In this document: positions 45,428 to 58,876 of the stretch, in pieces
How positions within the stretch are numbered: the first letter of the stretch is position 1
Layout: each line of letters opens with the position of its first letter
Source: Rhytidiadelphus loreus
Taxonomy: Eukaryota; Streptophyta; Bryopsida; Hypnales; Hylocomiaceae
NCBI GenBank assembly: GCA_947034895.1
Contig: OX344762.1
Location: forward strand, 44,000,760 to 44,064,759
Reading direction: 5' to 3'
DNA: 64,000 bases
The notes under the pieces: model-generated
What the model saw: the letters and a program-made list of their open reading frames with translations, nothing else
What the model was told of the DNA's origin: nothing
Databases searched by the model: none
Position numbers and translations under genes: made by a program

Positions 45428-47738
45428 CTATGGTAGGTATATCCCAGAAGGTCCAGTGTTTGCAGCACCATGTTGGGCTCTTTGAGATTCATTTTTGAAG
45501 AGAACTTTGAGAGTCTTCTTGGCCGCCCTGGCGTCTCTCCTCTCTGCCTTCACTGCTGTCTGAACAACCAAGCACACAACTATATCAGGAATTCATTCAC
45601 TGCATCGTGCTTCCAGCTCAAAACAAACGATTGCTCTTGATCATTCCATCACAAGAAAGAATAAAACATGAGGGCGAAGTGCATTTAAAAACCAATGGGG
45701 ACAATAGGATATACCTTTCGAGCCTTCCGTTCCTCTGGAGTTTCTCCAACACGGGACACAGGTTTCGGCTTGATTTCAGAGTCTTTTCCTACAGTCTTCA
45801 GTTGCTTAGCTTTCTCTGCTCCAGGTCGCAGAGGAAGGAAATCTGTGGGTAAGCTCTGCTTCCCCCGAAGCTTGATGATTCCACCATTGACTTCTTTCTC
45901 CTCTAGCACCTTCCCCAAAGAAGGCGCCTTACGCCGGGGCTTACTTGGAGCGGAAATCATACCTGGGCGGTAATTCAAAGTCGAGAGTGTTGACACCACC
46001 GTCTCACAATCCCAGTTGCTACGCTCGTCGTCACTTTCTACGTCTATGATCACCACCTCATCATCCTCTGACTCGGCACTAATTGCATCTTCTACAACTT
46101 GGGACCTACTTTCTTTAACTTCAACTGAACCACTGTCTCCTTTCTTCGACGTTTCAAAGCTTCGTTTACTTTCCACGGGTTTTGAAACTGTCGCCCTTTC
46201 GATCTCAGCTGGAGTCATATACTTATCGCCAAAAACCTTGGGGTCAGTCAGAAACTCAGACAGCACGTCATCAAACTGAGAGATGTCAGCGTGGCCTCTG
46301 GCTTCTGGGTCCTCCTCGTCAAACTCGTCGTCATCGTCAACATATTCTCGTAGCACAAGCTACAAGCATCAACCACAACAATGTAAGTCCCAACAATGAA
46401 GAACACCCGTCCCATTGAAAAACGTATACCACAGCACTTACAACGATTTAGTTTGGGTGCAGAATATTTAGCGCCCAAATAAGGCCTCGCCAGCTGCTAA
46501 TGATGATAAATTCATTCAACCTGATCAGTAAGTACTTTGTCGTAATCCTCTAAGGTCGGAAAAGACCTACCTTTTCAAATTGCTCGTCCAGCAGTCGACT
46601 GGGCCTCGGTCGTTCACTATCGGCTACCGAACGGACGTCCGTATCTGAAAATTCCTCTTCGTCTTCATCCTCTTCAAGGACGCTGCTCTCAAGCCTGAAA
46701 TTCCGATTTCTGAGGGCTGCGTCGCCCGGAGCTTGAAACTCCTGAGAGGTAGAACCCTCTGGATTGCTGTTGGCATACACTATGAAGTCGTCGTCAAGTT
46801 CATCGGCAGAATCAAATTCCGAACCCTCACTGTTTTCAAGTGCAGCTGCTACTTCGGGGTCCAAGCCGTGCTCCACATATGCAGGGCGCTTCACCCTGTG
46901 AGTGCTCGACCCCACAGTCTCGATGATCTTCTTGTCATTGGTTTCCTCAACAAGTTGTACATCTACCTTCGAAGCATCAAAGACCTATCAACAAGATGCA
47001 GAGAAAACAATCAACCTCTTGAAAATCGAAGTACTGCAATCAAACATGATGACAACTCACTTATTCTAAATTCATGACCAGTCCGACCTGCATATGCATA
47101 CTGAATTTCTCCGATGAATTCAACAGTCGTCGGAAAGTGACCTAACTTCGGAAAGTGACCTAACTCCTATGATCGGGAAAAACGCATTGCGTTGATAGAG
47201 AATACTAAATCCATTAGGAACTCGATCCCGCCTTCACGAGGTGTACCTTCACATCAGCGCGCAGTCGTTCGGGCTTCGGACGAGCGGCGGGCACAAACGA
47301 TCCACCGACGCCCGAGACGCCAATTTTCCGCATGTGCTGCATGTAATCGTACCCGTCATCCGGAAACCCTAATTCTACGAGCTCCTGCCTCACGTGGTCC
47401 GGAAGAGGGCCCTTGTGCGCAGCAGCTCTGGAAGCCGTCGACCTCCGAGTCGTGGCCCTTGACACTGCGGACTTCCGCGACCGCACTTCTTCGTCCTCGT
47501 CCGCGTCCGCGAACACCGACGACTCTTCCTCGCCCTCCGACGCCCCCTCGTCGGTCTCGTATCCGTAGTCGGGGTTGGAACGTGGATCCTCTTCGGAGAA
47601 TCCCGGCACCGGAGTGAAGCCGCCGTCCACGCGAGTGAAAACTCGAGCTGCAACATCGTCATCCGCATCCTCCGTCTCCCTGTGCATCAGCACAAAGGTG
47701 GCGGATTTCTTCTTGTCCAAAAACTTCTTCTTCCCCAT
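45428..47738 (-). CDS. LTV1: LTV1 40S ribosome biogenesis factor
   Basis: Assembly and export factor for the small ribosomal subunit, acting in nucleus and cytoplasm by family knowledge. Four exons in phase 0: 47247-47738, 46571-46984, 45715-46359 and 45428-45559, giving 560 residues. The N-terminus MGKKKFLDKKKSATFVLMHR is diagnostic. It is followed by acidic stretches, GYDYMQHMRKIG, then VFDASKVDVQLVEE, RVKRPAYVEHGLDPEVAAAL, DDDFIVYAN, the conserved YVDDDDEFDEE and SQFDDVLSEFL region, NYRPG, and a basic C-terminus ETPEERKARK joined to a coiled tail KKTLKVLFKNES. The GC-rich first exon contrasts with AT-rich flanks. It is head to head with AK6. Confidence 0.95.
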
Positions 47739-48347
47739 TGCGATTACTTTCTAGTACACCGACAACCACTGAATGCAAACAAGGAGCCTCTTATAGGTTA
47801 GATGGAATTGAATAGAATCGTACATTAGGTTTGGAGAAAGAGCATCAAAGGATCGACCAGGAACTCAATTCAAGGCTGTGGCGCAGGAAAAACGCAACAA
47901 TTAAGTGACTAAGGCAATACTTGAAAGTGATGAAATTGACGTGCGGAACAATAGTGAAATGAACAATAGTGCAATAGTGCAACGATACCTGGCAAATAGA
48001 AGATGCAATTGCGAGAGAGGGTGACGAAGATCCGAAATGGCTTTGGTGATGCAGAGCTTGAAACCCAAACGCAACGAAAGGGAAAACGAGAAGCTCTGAA
48101 GGTTTGCTAAAACCCTAATTCTTCCATATTATCACATCCCATATTGGTTACGGAGTGACATTAAAGAGGTGAGCTTCTAATTTTGGGGGCCACGACCGAG
48201 GGGTCATTTTCGTCTGGAATTAGGGTTAGGTTCTGGAGATTGCATTCTTTCAGAGACGGGTCGTGCTTATGGCGCACTCATGCAAAGGACTTGAGATGCA
48301 ACTAATGTGCTAGAAAGAGCGAGTGTGTTACACACTTTAGCGTAGAG
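47739..48347. promoter_or_regulatory. Divergent promoter of LTV1 and AK6
   Basis: A 609-bp spacer between opposing start codons. It contains a telobox AAACCCTAA near 48110 and an inverted one, TTAGGGTTAGG, near 48220. Teloboxes are known to be frequent in promoters of plant ribosomal-protein and ribosome-assembly genes. A small direct repeat of CAATAGTG lies near 47950-47978. Confidence 0.7.
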
Positions 48348-49495
48348 ATGGCGCAAAGGGACCGTCGATTGAAGCCCAACATTTTAGTCACGGGAACACC
48401 CGGAACGGGGAAGACCTCGACCTGCTCGTTGCTGGCCGATGCGACGGGAATCCATCACATCAATGTCGGAGATTTGGTGAAGTCGAAATCGCTGCACGAC
48501 GGCTGGGACGATGAGCTCGAGTGTTTCATCCTGAACGACGATTTGGTGAGAATCGTGTATTGGTGCGGCAGTTTTAGTTTTTCGAGGGTTTAGATGTTTA
48601 TATTGACTTTGTGTAGTGATTGTCGCGCAGCTTATCGATGAAATGGAGGATATGGTGAAAGGAGGTGGCAATCTGGTAGACTACCACAGCTGCGATATCT
48701 TCCCGGAACGTTGGTTTGACGCTGTAGTGGTGTTGCAAACTGACAATGGTGTGTTGTACGAGCGCCTCACAAACAGGTCAGTGCGTTTACTTGACCTAAT
48801 TTAGAAGCAAATTTCATGGGTTTCGATGACTTTGTAGGAGTCTTTTGTGGTGCTGTTGGTGCGCACTCGGTCAATTTCGAGTGTCGAATATGTTAGTCGA
48901 TTATGTTTTCATTGGAATGGCATAGAATTGTAGCCATGAGCTTTGCCGCAGCAATGCTTTGTGTTAATTTCCGTAAACTCGTTGAATTGTTTTACCCTCG
49001 ATGTAGTCAGGTGGTTTTTAATCAGGGTCCTCAACTTGCAGCAAATACTTAGTTTCTATTTGCGTTGATTTCCTAGTTGCTATGAAGCTTTTGCAGTGAT
49101 AGCTTTTCTTCTTCTAAATAATTCGTGAAAAGTGCACGTGATTGGAAAATCGCTGCCTACCCTCTCCATCTGCAATTACCATGGCACAAGCACAATGGAT
49201 GTGATATCGAAGGTTGTATAGGTGGTACGGGAAAGTAGGGCAGAGATAAGTGTCCTTGGCTTTGTGCATTTTTAACAATTTTCTGTTTAAATGCTGGATT
49301 GGCAGAGGTTACACGGGTCCTAAACTTCAAAACAACATGGAATGTGAAATTTTCCAAGTACTTTTGGAGGAGGCACATGAAAGTTATCCACAAGAAATAG
49401 TACGAGCCTTGTCCAGTAACACGATTGAAGACATGAGCAATAACGTGGAGATTCTTGGTAACTGGATCAGAGCGTGGTCACCGACTGCAGCATAA
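48348..49495 (+). CDS. AK6: Adenylate kinase isoenzyme 6 (Fap7/hCINAP)
   Basis: A small nuclear adenylate kinase and ATPase that, in yeast and animals, acts on Rps14 during late 40S assembly. Three exons: 48348-48545, 48631-48776 and 49306-49495, giving 177 residues, the family's usual length. The P-loop GTPGTGKTS is at about residues 16-24. Then come [29 protein letters not shown], the LTNRGYTGPK lid segment spanning the second intron, and the NIECEIF-like [14 protein letters not shown]. Intron phases agree. It is head to head with LTV1, another 40S assembly factor. Confidence 0.95.
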
Positions 49496-52400
49496 GCCTG
49501 AGTTTTTATGTACATTAGCGATTTCATAACCGTTTGGAGTATTTGACGAGCAGGGTGTCACTTGCTACATCTCCAGTGAGTACTCATAGATTTGTGCAGA
49601 TTTTGGACCCTGCAGAATCAGCAATTTTGGATAGGAATACGAAATTAGCGTCTGCTAGTTGGAAGCTGAGTATGTGGCCTTCATTTCCTTGAGAGAAGAG
49701 CTGCTGTTATCTGAACTCTGGCTTTGTGCCCTAGAAACTTTAGCTTGGGAGGCAAGAAGACAACAGGGAGTTTATGCAGTAAGTTTATGCTCAGGGTTTT
49801 ATTCAATCAAACATCAGTATATCGACGGTGCCTTTATACCGTTGCCTTGCACATCAACTTGTCTTTTTCTTAGCTTTCTGAACTTCAGTCTTCTTTGGGT
49901 TCCAGTTCCAGTTCAGTAATAGTCGCTGCCAGTATTCTCAGATAACTGACATCAAAATGGAAATGGTGTCGCCATTTCTCAGCTGGTTCATGAAAAGTCT
50001 GCCTGGATTTGGAATCTTATGCCCGATTTTTTCTAGTCAGATCACTTCCTCATTTTTCTAAGATTTCTAGTCGAGTGCTCGACTTCAACGTATGAAGGTA
50101 CAGTGACTTCTTGCATAAGAAAAGTGCGGTTGATTGAATGCGTGGATCCAGTTTCTTTTTTTCCTATTCTGTTTTTTCCTTGGATGTTATTTACTTGTGG
50201 ATGCCCAGATCAACTAACGTTTGGAAGGGGTTCTGTTCTTATCAACACCACGTCAGCTTAGAGCTATCAATTTTAATCAGAATGAAAGAACACAAGTGAT
50301 ACTGTAGAGCAGGTTCTTACAATGGGTTTCATGGCATTATGTTGAACGACATAATAATGTTGTTCAAACAGTATGTAGTTCTTGTGTCTCTCATGGTTTT
50401 CATTGCATTATGTTGAATGACATGATAGTGTCGTTCCAACAGTACGTTGTTCTAGTGTCGCCTTTGTGGGCTTTGATGTGGGACCTCGATCAAACGGACT
50501 TTGAAGGTATGCTGGTTCTAAAGAGCTGGAGCTATTTCTTTCTCTCTTGTTCCATTATACTTACAATGTTACAGTTTTCACAGCATCCCAATGTCATTCC
50601 AAGTATCATTTTAAGTTGCTCTCCTGTGGAATTGTGCTGACAAGTTGCTATGGGAACTTGGAGTGGGGCTGCAGGGACGTCAATGGTGACTCCGTGATTG
50701 ATGGCTCTACGGTTGTGATGTCAATAATTGGATTTGAAGCTCAACTTCCGAGTACGACCAGTCTTGCCCTATAATCTTCTCCATTGTCAATGCCGTGATT
50801 GAGAAGAATTTGAGTCACTTTAACCCTGGAATGCCGCTTACTTGAAGTGTCCGAATGAATGACTTGTAGGATTCTTGTAGAAACAATGAATGCCAGTATT
50901 CATCTGATAATTTTGGGGGTGATGGTGACGGGTCCATCGTTTCAAGATTGAGCATTAATTTTTTTAACATATCTAGTGATGTTTTTTGGCAAATTAGTAT
51001 CCAGCTGTGGAGAGATCACTCGAGGTACAAAACTAATCTGTTGAAACCAAATCTATCACTTTGTATGAAATTTTTATGCAATCTCAATGCACATCATTCT
51101 ACTTGACAATAGACAACCACATTTTTATTCAAGCAATAGCCATGCTTACTCCACTTGCTAATGAGTCCAACCAGATGCATAGATGAGTTGCTGATGGTAA
51201 CATGGGATTGTACGAAGCCAAGTGTACAATCTGAGGGCCAGGATAAGCATATGCACAGCAAGCTTGTATCAGAAAAGAAGCCACCTTGTTCAGTACTCGG
51301 TCCGTGTTAAATTTTGGCCATCCTCTGTGTTATCCCTTAAAAGAACAGACCCCTATAACCATGGAAAGAACCTGCAAAATTCTTTGCTTCTTATGCTCCA
51401 TTTTTCCATATATTTGAGTAGGATTTTTTATATCTTATTTTTCAGAGATGCAATCAGATAGTCTCTAGAAATCTAGAAATTTTCTGATTTTTTGGGGAAA
51501 TTTTTAAAGAAGAAATGAAGAAAATTAATAGATTTTTATAGCATATGGATTCCATAGAAAATCTGGAATTTTTGGCTTGGCATATATTTTAGGATAGAAC
51601 ATCATAGTGTGAGCCAAAGTTCTATATCATTAGAAAAAGTATATAATCAATAGATTGGTTATACTTTAGATCAAATATTCAAATTTTAAGAAATTTTCAA
51701 AGTTTGAAATTAGAGTAGAAACTAGGTTGACTAATTTTTATTTCATTAGTTGAACTCAAATTAGAAAAATATCTTTTTAATACTAAAATTTAAATTAAGA
51801 GCATAAACATAGGAGTTGTCAAAATACACTCCTACTGAGAAAAACATCTTTTGTGATCTTCTTTGTAGCATCTTTTTCTATAGAAAAGTCCATGATATCT
51901 CAATGATGGAATTTCCACCATGCACTAGAAACATACTCAAAGAATTCCCTCAAAAAAGTTTAGATGAAGAATTGTGGTTTTACATCCTCCACTCACTAGG
52001 CAATCATTTGAAATCATCTAGAAGCCACTTTAACCTTTATGACTAAGATAGTTACCAAAATATTATTAGACCAATAGGTGCATCCCAATGCCCAGGTAAA
52101 AAACGTGGGCTAGTTCAAAGTTAGTCGGTGGAATTGGAAAAAAAAAAAAAAAATTGCAATTTGAAAACATTAGAAAAAAAAAACATAGTGAAAAATCTTG
52201 AAAATTTTCTATTTAGAGTGAAAAATACAAGAAATGACTAGCCTTGGTACTTGAAAAAACAGGTCATCATGGGAATCAAAGTAAAATAGCTAGTAAAATT
52301 CAAAAAATATATCCTGAACGTGGGTGCATTCTTTGTTTCTAGAATTACCAATGAAGTCATCCATTGTACCTTTTAGGTCCATGTTGTGCTTACAAGATTA

Positions 52401-54762
52401 GAATACGGCATAGTCCTTTAACCCTAAAAGGACGCCGCCTCCGTAATTGATACTCACTCAAAAATGATCCAATTTTTGGACCAATAATTAGGTGCACACT
52501 CACTCTCTCTCTTTGGCTTTCTCTTTCTTCCTCCATTAACAAAGAAAGTCATCCTTTGGACACTTTGTGTTCTCCTTCTCCAAAAGGGATAAGGGCAAAG
52601 AGGATCACATGGCTATAAGTGTCAACCCCAAATGTAGCATCCTCGTCCCTTCGGAGGTGGTACGACTGTGTCACCAAGTCATGGGGACGAAATTGTTAAG
52701 TAACCCGAAAGTTTGAAATTGTCTGCCGAGTGCCGTGCCGGAAGCGTGCACCATACGACTCAATCATCACTTCACTGACCATTCTGATGGGTTCTAGAAT
52801 TACGTTTTTCTTTGGCAGGAACTTTTGTTTCATTCAACCACTGATCGACAACGGCGCAACAAAATCAGGCTCCCGGCAAACTTCGGTGAAGCATCCTTAA
52901 GCTTGTCACAATGTTGTCCTAAAACGTTTTAGTACCGATCTGAAGAGATCAATTGGACTAAAATGAGATGGGCAATCCAAACTGCATGAACCATGCATCA
53001 GTGTGGATAGATATTATTTGGGTTGGTGCATGCTCCGGCCGTTCGTCTCGTGCTGCTGAACTATTGGTAGCCTGCATGAAGTGTGTACAGCTCGCTTCAT
53101 TAAGAGATTCTGAATGAGGGTGGACTTTGGAGGAGGAGTATAATATGAGGCAAGCTACGGTACTGGATGGAAAGACTCAGCATTGCAAGATCATTCCGCA
53201 GACCTTCGGCATTTGCAACAAAATGTTCTTTTCCTTTGTGTGAAAAAGTAAAGAATAAAAATGTAGTGGATAGAAATTCGTATTCACTTACAAAAATTCT
53301 CTTACGAGAGCACCAATAGTTGATAGTAGTTTCACCCATTAATCAAGCGCGCACACATAAGCTCAAAAGAATACTGAGGAGCACACCCCAAATGCATGGT
53401 GAATCACAACGGATCAGCAACTTCGAGATCCCAATGACTTTCTTTTTTTACTTAGTTTTCACCATGCCTTCCTTTCGTTCGGCATGCATGCTCATAATTA
53501 TTTTAGGTGTGGATATTTTAGCAGTGTTACTTCAAGGTGCAGTCACACGGTACTCGTTTGCTCCAAAGCATTGATTCCAAACAGTCGATAAGAAGAAAAA
53601 AAACGGATTGTTACCAATCACGGAGTCTTGCTGTGAATAAAAAACAAAAGGTCACTGTAATGCAAATGAAAATCGAGGCGTGTGGAGTAAGCTATTTGTT
53701 GTAGCCACTCGTACAAATGCCGTCGGTTGCTGGTTGCCCCAAACACCGCATTCGAGTGACGAATGCTCTTGGAATGTTATGAGTGAAGCCTTAACTTCCT
53801 GCGACCTGGATCGTGAGAAGGGGAGACACGATTTGTCCAGTGACAAAAAGGATAATCCGTTATTCCAAAGTTGGAAGTGCCGTCACAATTGTGTCACACT
53901 GTGCATGCCGTACCTGAAGGTAACCCTGATATTCCAAAGTGGGTGCATTCACAATCGTCACCTGAAGTGTACTAACAACCCTTCATTTCAGGTGGCGATT
54001 CCAGATGTGATCATCCTATCTCAAGCAGATGTGGCATTATTTTTCAGTCCAACTTTTGTGGACCACTCTAGCATTGACTCTTAGTAATCCTCACCAGTTT
54101 TCTGTCCACTGTGGAATCTCATCATTTTCATTCATTTTTTTTCTCAAAGGCCCATGTTGAGCACAAGCCATTTGCTTGACTCGAGGTACACTGGAGACTT
54201 TAAATATTGGGGGAAAAATCGAATTTCATGCAAGTGGTCCACTGTCACTGGTGAGGAAAATAATGTCAGGAGTGGGCGATCATTGTGGCTGGCAGGACAG
54301 TGATCGTGGTGCTTCATCTGCAATCCGGAACGTGCCAATGAATAGCTTATCCATCTTTGTTGTTTTTTCCTTCGAAAAGTGACGGTGTTTCCAGAAACCA
54401 ATGAGAGGAAGGTTCTGCTTATCCATGGGAATGGTACTGATGGTAGCGCGCGTGGAGTGCACAAAGCTAGGGCCGGATATTTTGTCGGGATTTTGTCCGG
54501 AAACTGTTGAATGGATGAAAGGTGCTCATCTGCCTCTTCTACTTACTTACTGCATGAACAATTTCTTCAGGATTTTAAAGTATCAAGCATTTCTGGTGTA
54601 TGATTGTACTCTAACTTGTTTATACGATGCTTGGGTTAATATTAGAAAGGGCCACTAATTGGAGCTGGAATTCAGAAGCTACTCAGGCCGTAGTTTCGAA
54701 AGGGCTAGCTAGCCATTATTTGATGTGAAATAAAAGAATTTTCATTTGAAAGATATCCACTC
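49496..54762. other. Long gene-free interval after AK6
   Basis: No gene is supported. The first part, to about 51460, has balanced composition and may include AK6 3' untranslated sequence or non-coding transcripts. A 66-bp direct duplication lies at 50325-50462 and a poly-A tract near 52137-52152. At 52419 the phrase TTTAACCCTAAAAGGACG resembles a family 1 element end without a partner. The open frames at 53680-54084 and 54401-54658 have no recognisable domain and no supporting exon structure. Confidence 0.45.
50325..50462. repeat. Tandem duplication, about 66-bp unit
   Basis: GCATTATGTTGAA(C/T)GACAT followed by GTTCTTGTGTC-like and GTTCTAGTGTC-like ends occurs twice in a row. Confidence 0.6.
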
Positions 54763-54906
54763 AGGTATGTGCACCTAAAAGAGAGACACTCTCCTAATTG
54801 CGACACCTATCTACATTTATCCAAGATTTCAAGCTTGAAATTTTGGACAGACGTAGATAGGTGTTGCAATTAGGAGTCAAAGTGTCTCTTTTAGGTGCAC
54901 ATACCT
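54763..54906. repeat. Hairpin MITE (144 bp)
   Basis: The left arm AGGTATGTGCACCTAAAAGA pairs with TCTTTTAGGTGCACATACCT at the right; pairing continues through CTCCTAATTGCGACACCTAT against ATAGGTGTTGCAATTAGGAG. The loop is about 40 bases. A fragment sharing the inner arm occurs near 23018. No clear target duplication. Confidence 0.8.
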
Positions 54907-56745
54907 TACATCGTGTCAAAATGAAATCCTCTTGGCACACATACCTTAAATGTCAATTTCATTAAATTTGGCCATATTCGATTACTTTGGTACAATTCAG
55001 GCACCACGGACTAAAATCAAAATCTATACATCTCCTAGTTTGTGGCGTGAAATTATACTTTAGTGAAGGTGATTTTAGTTTGTGGAATATTGTCAATTTA
55101 ACGAAATTGACGTTTTAGCCTGACTGTTCATTCTCCACAAGTCACAATATTCTGAGATGTCCTTATTACACTTATTTTCTGGCGTCTTCTCTCTGAAGAA
55201 GTTTGTTTATCTCCATAGCTCAATCATGATCTTTCCTTCCGGATGTTGGTTTTATTTTCGACCAATCATTTGAGCTCGTGGCCTGAGTGAGTGCGTGCCA
55301 AGTGAGCAGATACTGATATCTGCAAAGTATGTAATATAAAGTTAATGCCTGTTTGTCGCTACTTTCGTGTTGGAAGCATGAAAACATTTTGCAACTGATC
55401 GATCTTTTGTCACAGGGGAATTACGGAATGCGTGCGTGACATAAGGTACCCCAATCCCCAAAATACGATTAAGAAAAAACACAATAAAATTCAGACTCCG
55501 TCATTTGTGTTTGCACCCGCCTGAGATCTGTGAAGCCTCGTAGACAGTGCTGGCAGGAGTAGTACTCCAGCTGCAGAGCTCAAAGGACAAATAGAAAAAA
55601 AAAAAACTTCGTCAGGACTTCAGGCAGAGTCTCATCAATCTCTACGCAAACCAGGCCCCAGTGAGGGGAAATTATATAAGCTTAACTTATACAACGAAAT
55701 TCTTCCGCAATCACCTCCCATGAAGTTGGTCAAGAACGTCATCACTACGTCGACGGTCCGTCATTTCCAAGCACAAGGCCTGCTCAACACGATCTGTTGA
55801 CTTTGAAACTACAGTAGATCCGCCCAGGTTTTCATGGATCTAGAAAGCTGTGCCGATTAGCATGTGCATTAGCAATGCATTGAATGATCAACTCACATTC
55901 AACTACAACTTCTACCCCTCGCAAAACCTAATTAATTGGAGACTGAGAGGCAATTTAAGCAGGCAGTATGACCATATTCTTACTCACCTTGACAAGTGTG
56001 GTGATGACCGCAAAGTGATTACAAGGAAAAACCTCTCTTAGTGCATCTTTTCTTAGTGCATAGTTGTCAATTTTGGAGTTTGTAGGTGGGTTTAGTTTGA
56101 AGCACATTTTCTAAAAAGTAGTGTCAGAAGTTGACATTTGTTAAGTGACCATTATTACACCTTTGTAAATGCATTAACCTCTCTTCTTGATACCCCATAA
56201 TATTGTTCATTGCCTTGTTTCTTTCCCCCTTAACGGAGGTATCATTCCATCCAAGATACCTTCAAAAAATATATTTATAATGTAAAGAATGCTATTGGGT
56301 GGCCAGTTGGGCAAATTCTGTGAGGTGGGCGTACAACATTTGATAGGTACAGGAGCTTGCGAAGTATCACTGCTTGGGGGGCTCATGTTTTCAAGAGAGC
56401 AAAAGGAAACCCCCTAGCATTGCTGAATAATGTTATACATGCATTGAGAGAGGTTTTTCTTGTATTACCATTAGCAAAATTTTGAACCCTTAAAGAGCCC
56501 TTCAAGAATTGACATGCAAAGCTATTTATTGAAGGCTACAGATGATAGCCTAAGTACACAAATATGTACATAATTGTGTCGCTACCATATATAAATTTCA
56601 TCAAGTATCCATGAACTTGTCAAAATAAAGAATTCACTTAAATAGCACCAAGGACTTGAATGACAAAAAGTACCTAATGTCTTATTGTCCATTAAGAAGC
56701 ATTTAATTGTGCAAACATCATGAGCATCATGTACCCATGATCTTT
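54907..56745. other. Gene-free stretch
   Basis: No gene is supported. At 56622-56730 lies a block (AAAATAAAGAATTCACT and on) that recurs at 57645-57755, so the family 1 copy C sits between two diverged direct repeats of about 100 bases. Confidence 0.45.
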
Positions 56746-56749
56746 TTAA

Positions 56750-57641
56750 CCCCTAAAGGATCAAGGCACTTTTTTCTGCCAAAAACACTCAAAACTGCCA
56801 TTTCTATAGCAAAAAGGTTTTAAAAATGAAAATTGTTTTTTTTGCACATCTAACGTAGGATCTAACTAGTATGAGAATGTGTAGAAAAAAATTCAGAATT
56901 TTTGATCGCAAAGATTGCAAGATATCTGCGTTTAAAGTCAGAAGAACAAGTTTTCAACACATTGCAGGATTAGATTTTTCGACTTTGAACATTTTTAACT
57001 TAAATTTTTTGCTTTGTAAAATTTTGAGCTTTAAATATTTATAGTGAATAATTGAGTTGAGATTTTAGGAAAAATAAATAATTAAAAAAAAACTTAATTT
57101 TCATTCTTAAAAAAATTGATAAGTAGAAGTAGGTATGAGAAAGTTATGGACAATCTAAAATATTAATATTTTTAGATGGAATTAAAATGCACTAATTTCA
57201 ATGGTAATATTTTTCTAGAAAGAAAACTAAACCATGTGGAACTTTTTTTTTTTTTAAATTGCAAAAATTGCATTCAGAAATGAATCCTACAAGTTATTTT
57301 TTCAAAAAGATGCTTTAATTGCCCGAAAAACAAGATTGTCCATAACTTTCTCATAACAAATCCAAATGCAATGCATAAAAACTTTCCATGTAGACAAAAA
57401 TAAAAGCTAGAAGCAAAAAAAATTCAAATTTTTTTTGTTGCCCCTCGTCCCTTGTTTTGAGCTTATTTGGACATAACTTTTGATCTCGGGCACCAATTGA
57501 AAAAAAAATAACATTCCCATGAAGCTTATCAATTTTTCTATCTTCAAAAAAAGTTTTAAAAAATCAGATTAAAATTTCAACCCGTAGATACTTGCCCAAA
57601 ATCCCATTTGTCCCCCGAAGGGACAATTGGTCCTTTAGGGG
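56750..57641. mobile_element. Family 1 TTAA element, copy C (892 bp)
   Basis: The ends are CCCCTAAAGGATCAAGGC and the inverse ATTGGTCCTTTAGGGG, flanked by TTAA (56746-56749 and 57642-57645). It is colinear with copies A and B and lacks the 551-bp insertion of copy A, thereby giving its empty site (TA at 56805-56806). No coding capacity. Confidence 0.85.
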
Positions 57642-57645
57642 TTAA

Positions 57646-58224
57646 AATAAAGAATTCATTCATAGTACTAAAGACTCAAATGACAAGAAGTATCTAATGT
57701 TTTGTTGTCCTATATTGCTGATAAGAAGCATTTCATTGTGGAAACATCATTAGACGTTAATACTTAATTGCACCAAATTTGTCCTTCTCCATATAAAGTA
57801 TTCCTTCAATGTACGTAGCATTTGAATCCAAGAAAGGGTCACAAGATAGCATGCAGTAGGTGCAGTTATACTTAAAAAAATTATTAAGAATAGAAATAAA
57901 AAATAATTATTATAATAATTATTTTAAATTTTAAATTCCAAGATTTGACGTGGCGCTAATAGTGGCACATTAGTTTGGCATTTTCATTTATATATATTTC
58001 TTATTTTTTTAAATATTCAAAAAATAAGAATTATTTTTTGTTTTCCTAATATTTGCACTAGGTGCCAAAAGTTAAACAACCTTGTTCAAGCTTCAAATTT
58101 TTTGTAATGCTAATGTCCCATTGTTCAATAAAAGGCATGCAATTTTGTAAACATCATGATGTCAGAAAAGAGGAAAAATAGGAGAAAATATCATTCCTTC
58201 TTTGACAAGTATACATTTTAATTC
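57646..58224. other. AT-rich gene-free stretch
   Basis: Contains the second copy of the direct repeat noted next to copy C, and an AT-rich segment at 57870-58060. No gene. Confidence 0.4.
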
Positions 58225-58496
58225 CATTAAGTGAGATTTGGGGCCTCTGGAAGACCGCGAGTTATCATATAGTGATAACCAAGGAACTTGACTACTGTAG
58301 TGACATCGTAGCAATCCTACATGGCCAACCTCATATCTATAAAAAAAAATCAATTTTTTTTTGCATTTTAAGAATTTGAAATTTTTTCTTTTTTGCATTT
58401 TTTTTTCTGACAACCGACCGTTCCTTCACTATGGGGGGAACAATGAAGGGAACATGCTTGAGACAGTCTTCTAGAGGCCCCAAATCTCACCTAATG
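58225..58496. mobile_element. CATTA-ended MITE (272 bp)
   Basis: CATTAAGTGAGATTTGGGGC on the left is mirrored by GCCCCAAATCTCACCTAATG on the right, and pairing continues through CCTCTGGAAGAC against TCTTCTAGAGG. It is close to the element at 58877 and a possible solo end near 58540-58558. Confidence 0.7.
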
Positions 58497-58876
58497 CAAT
58501 TAAGGTTCCCAACCAAGGCCATTCTAGAGGTTTCTTTGAGGGCCCAAATTTCTTCTAATGAAGAGTTTACTTCTCTTTGGTATAGGATAGTAGGAATAAT
58601 GCCTTCTGCTCAGGTAGCCTTGATATTTTGAAATGGTGCCCTTGATCGTTAAGCACTTGGATCTTTTCATTCCATACAAATTTGAACCAATAATCACATA
58701 AAAAAATCCTCATTATAAGCTTGTTGCATGTAACTTAGTTACATTTTGTAATTGCATACAACATTGCTACAATGTAAAAGAAACATTTACAAATTACAAA
58801 AGATCCACAAGCTTAATGTAGGATTTGGCAACAACCTTTGGGCACATTGTCTAATTATTCCTAGGTCAAGTGTTGG

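Noticed and set aside
52419..52600. Possible additional family 1 TTAA element beginning TTTAACCCTAAAAGGAC
   Set aside because: No matching right end and the internal sequence does not match copies A-C.
53680..54084. 134-codon plus-strand open frame
   Set aside because: No recognisable motif, no neighbouring exons, and the sequence contains imperfect internal repeats (ATTCCAAAGT); most likely chance.
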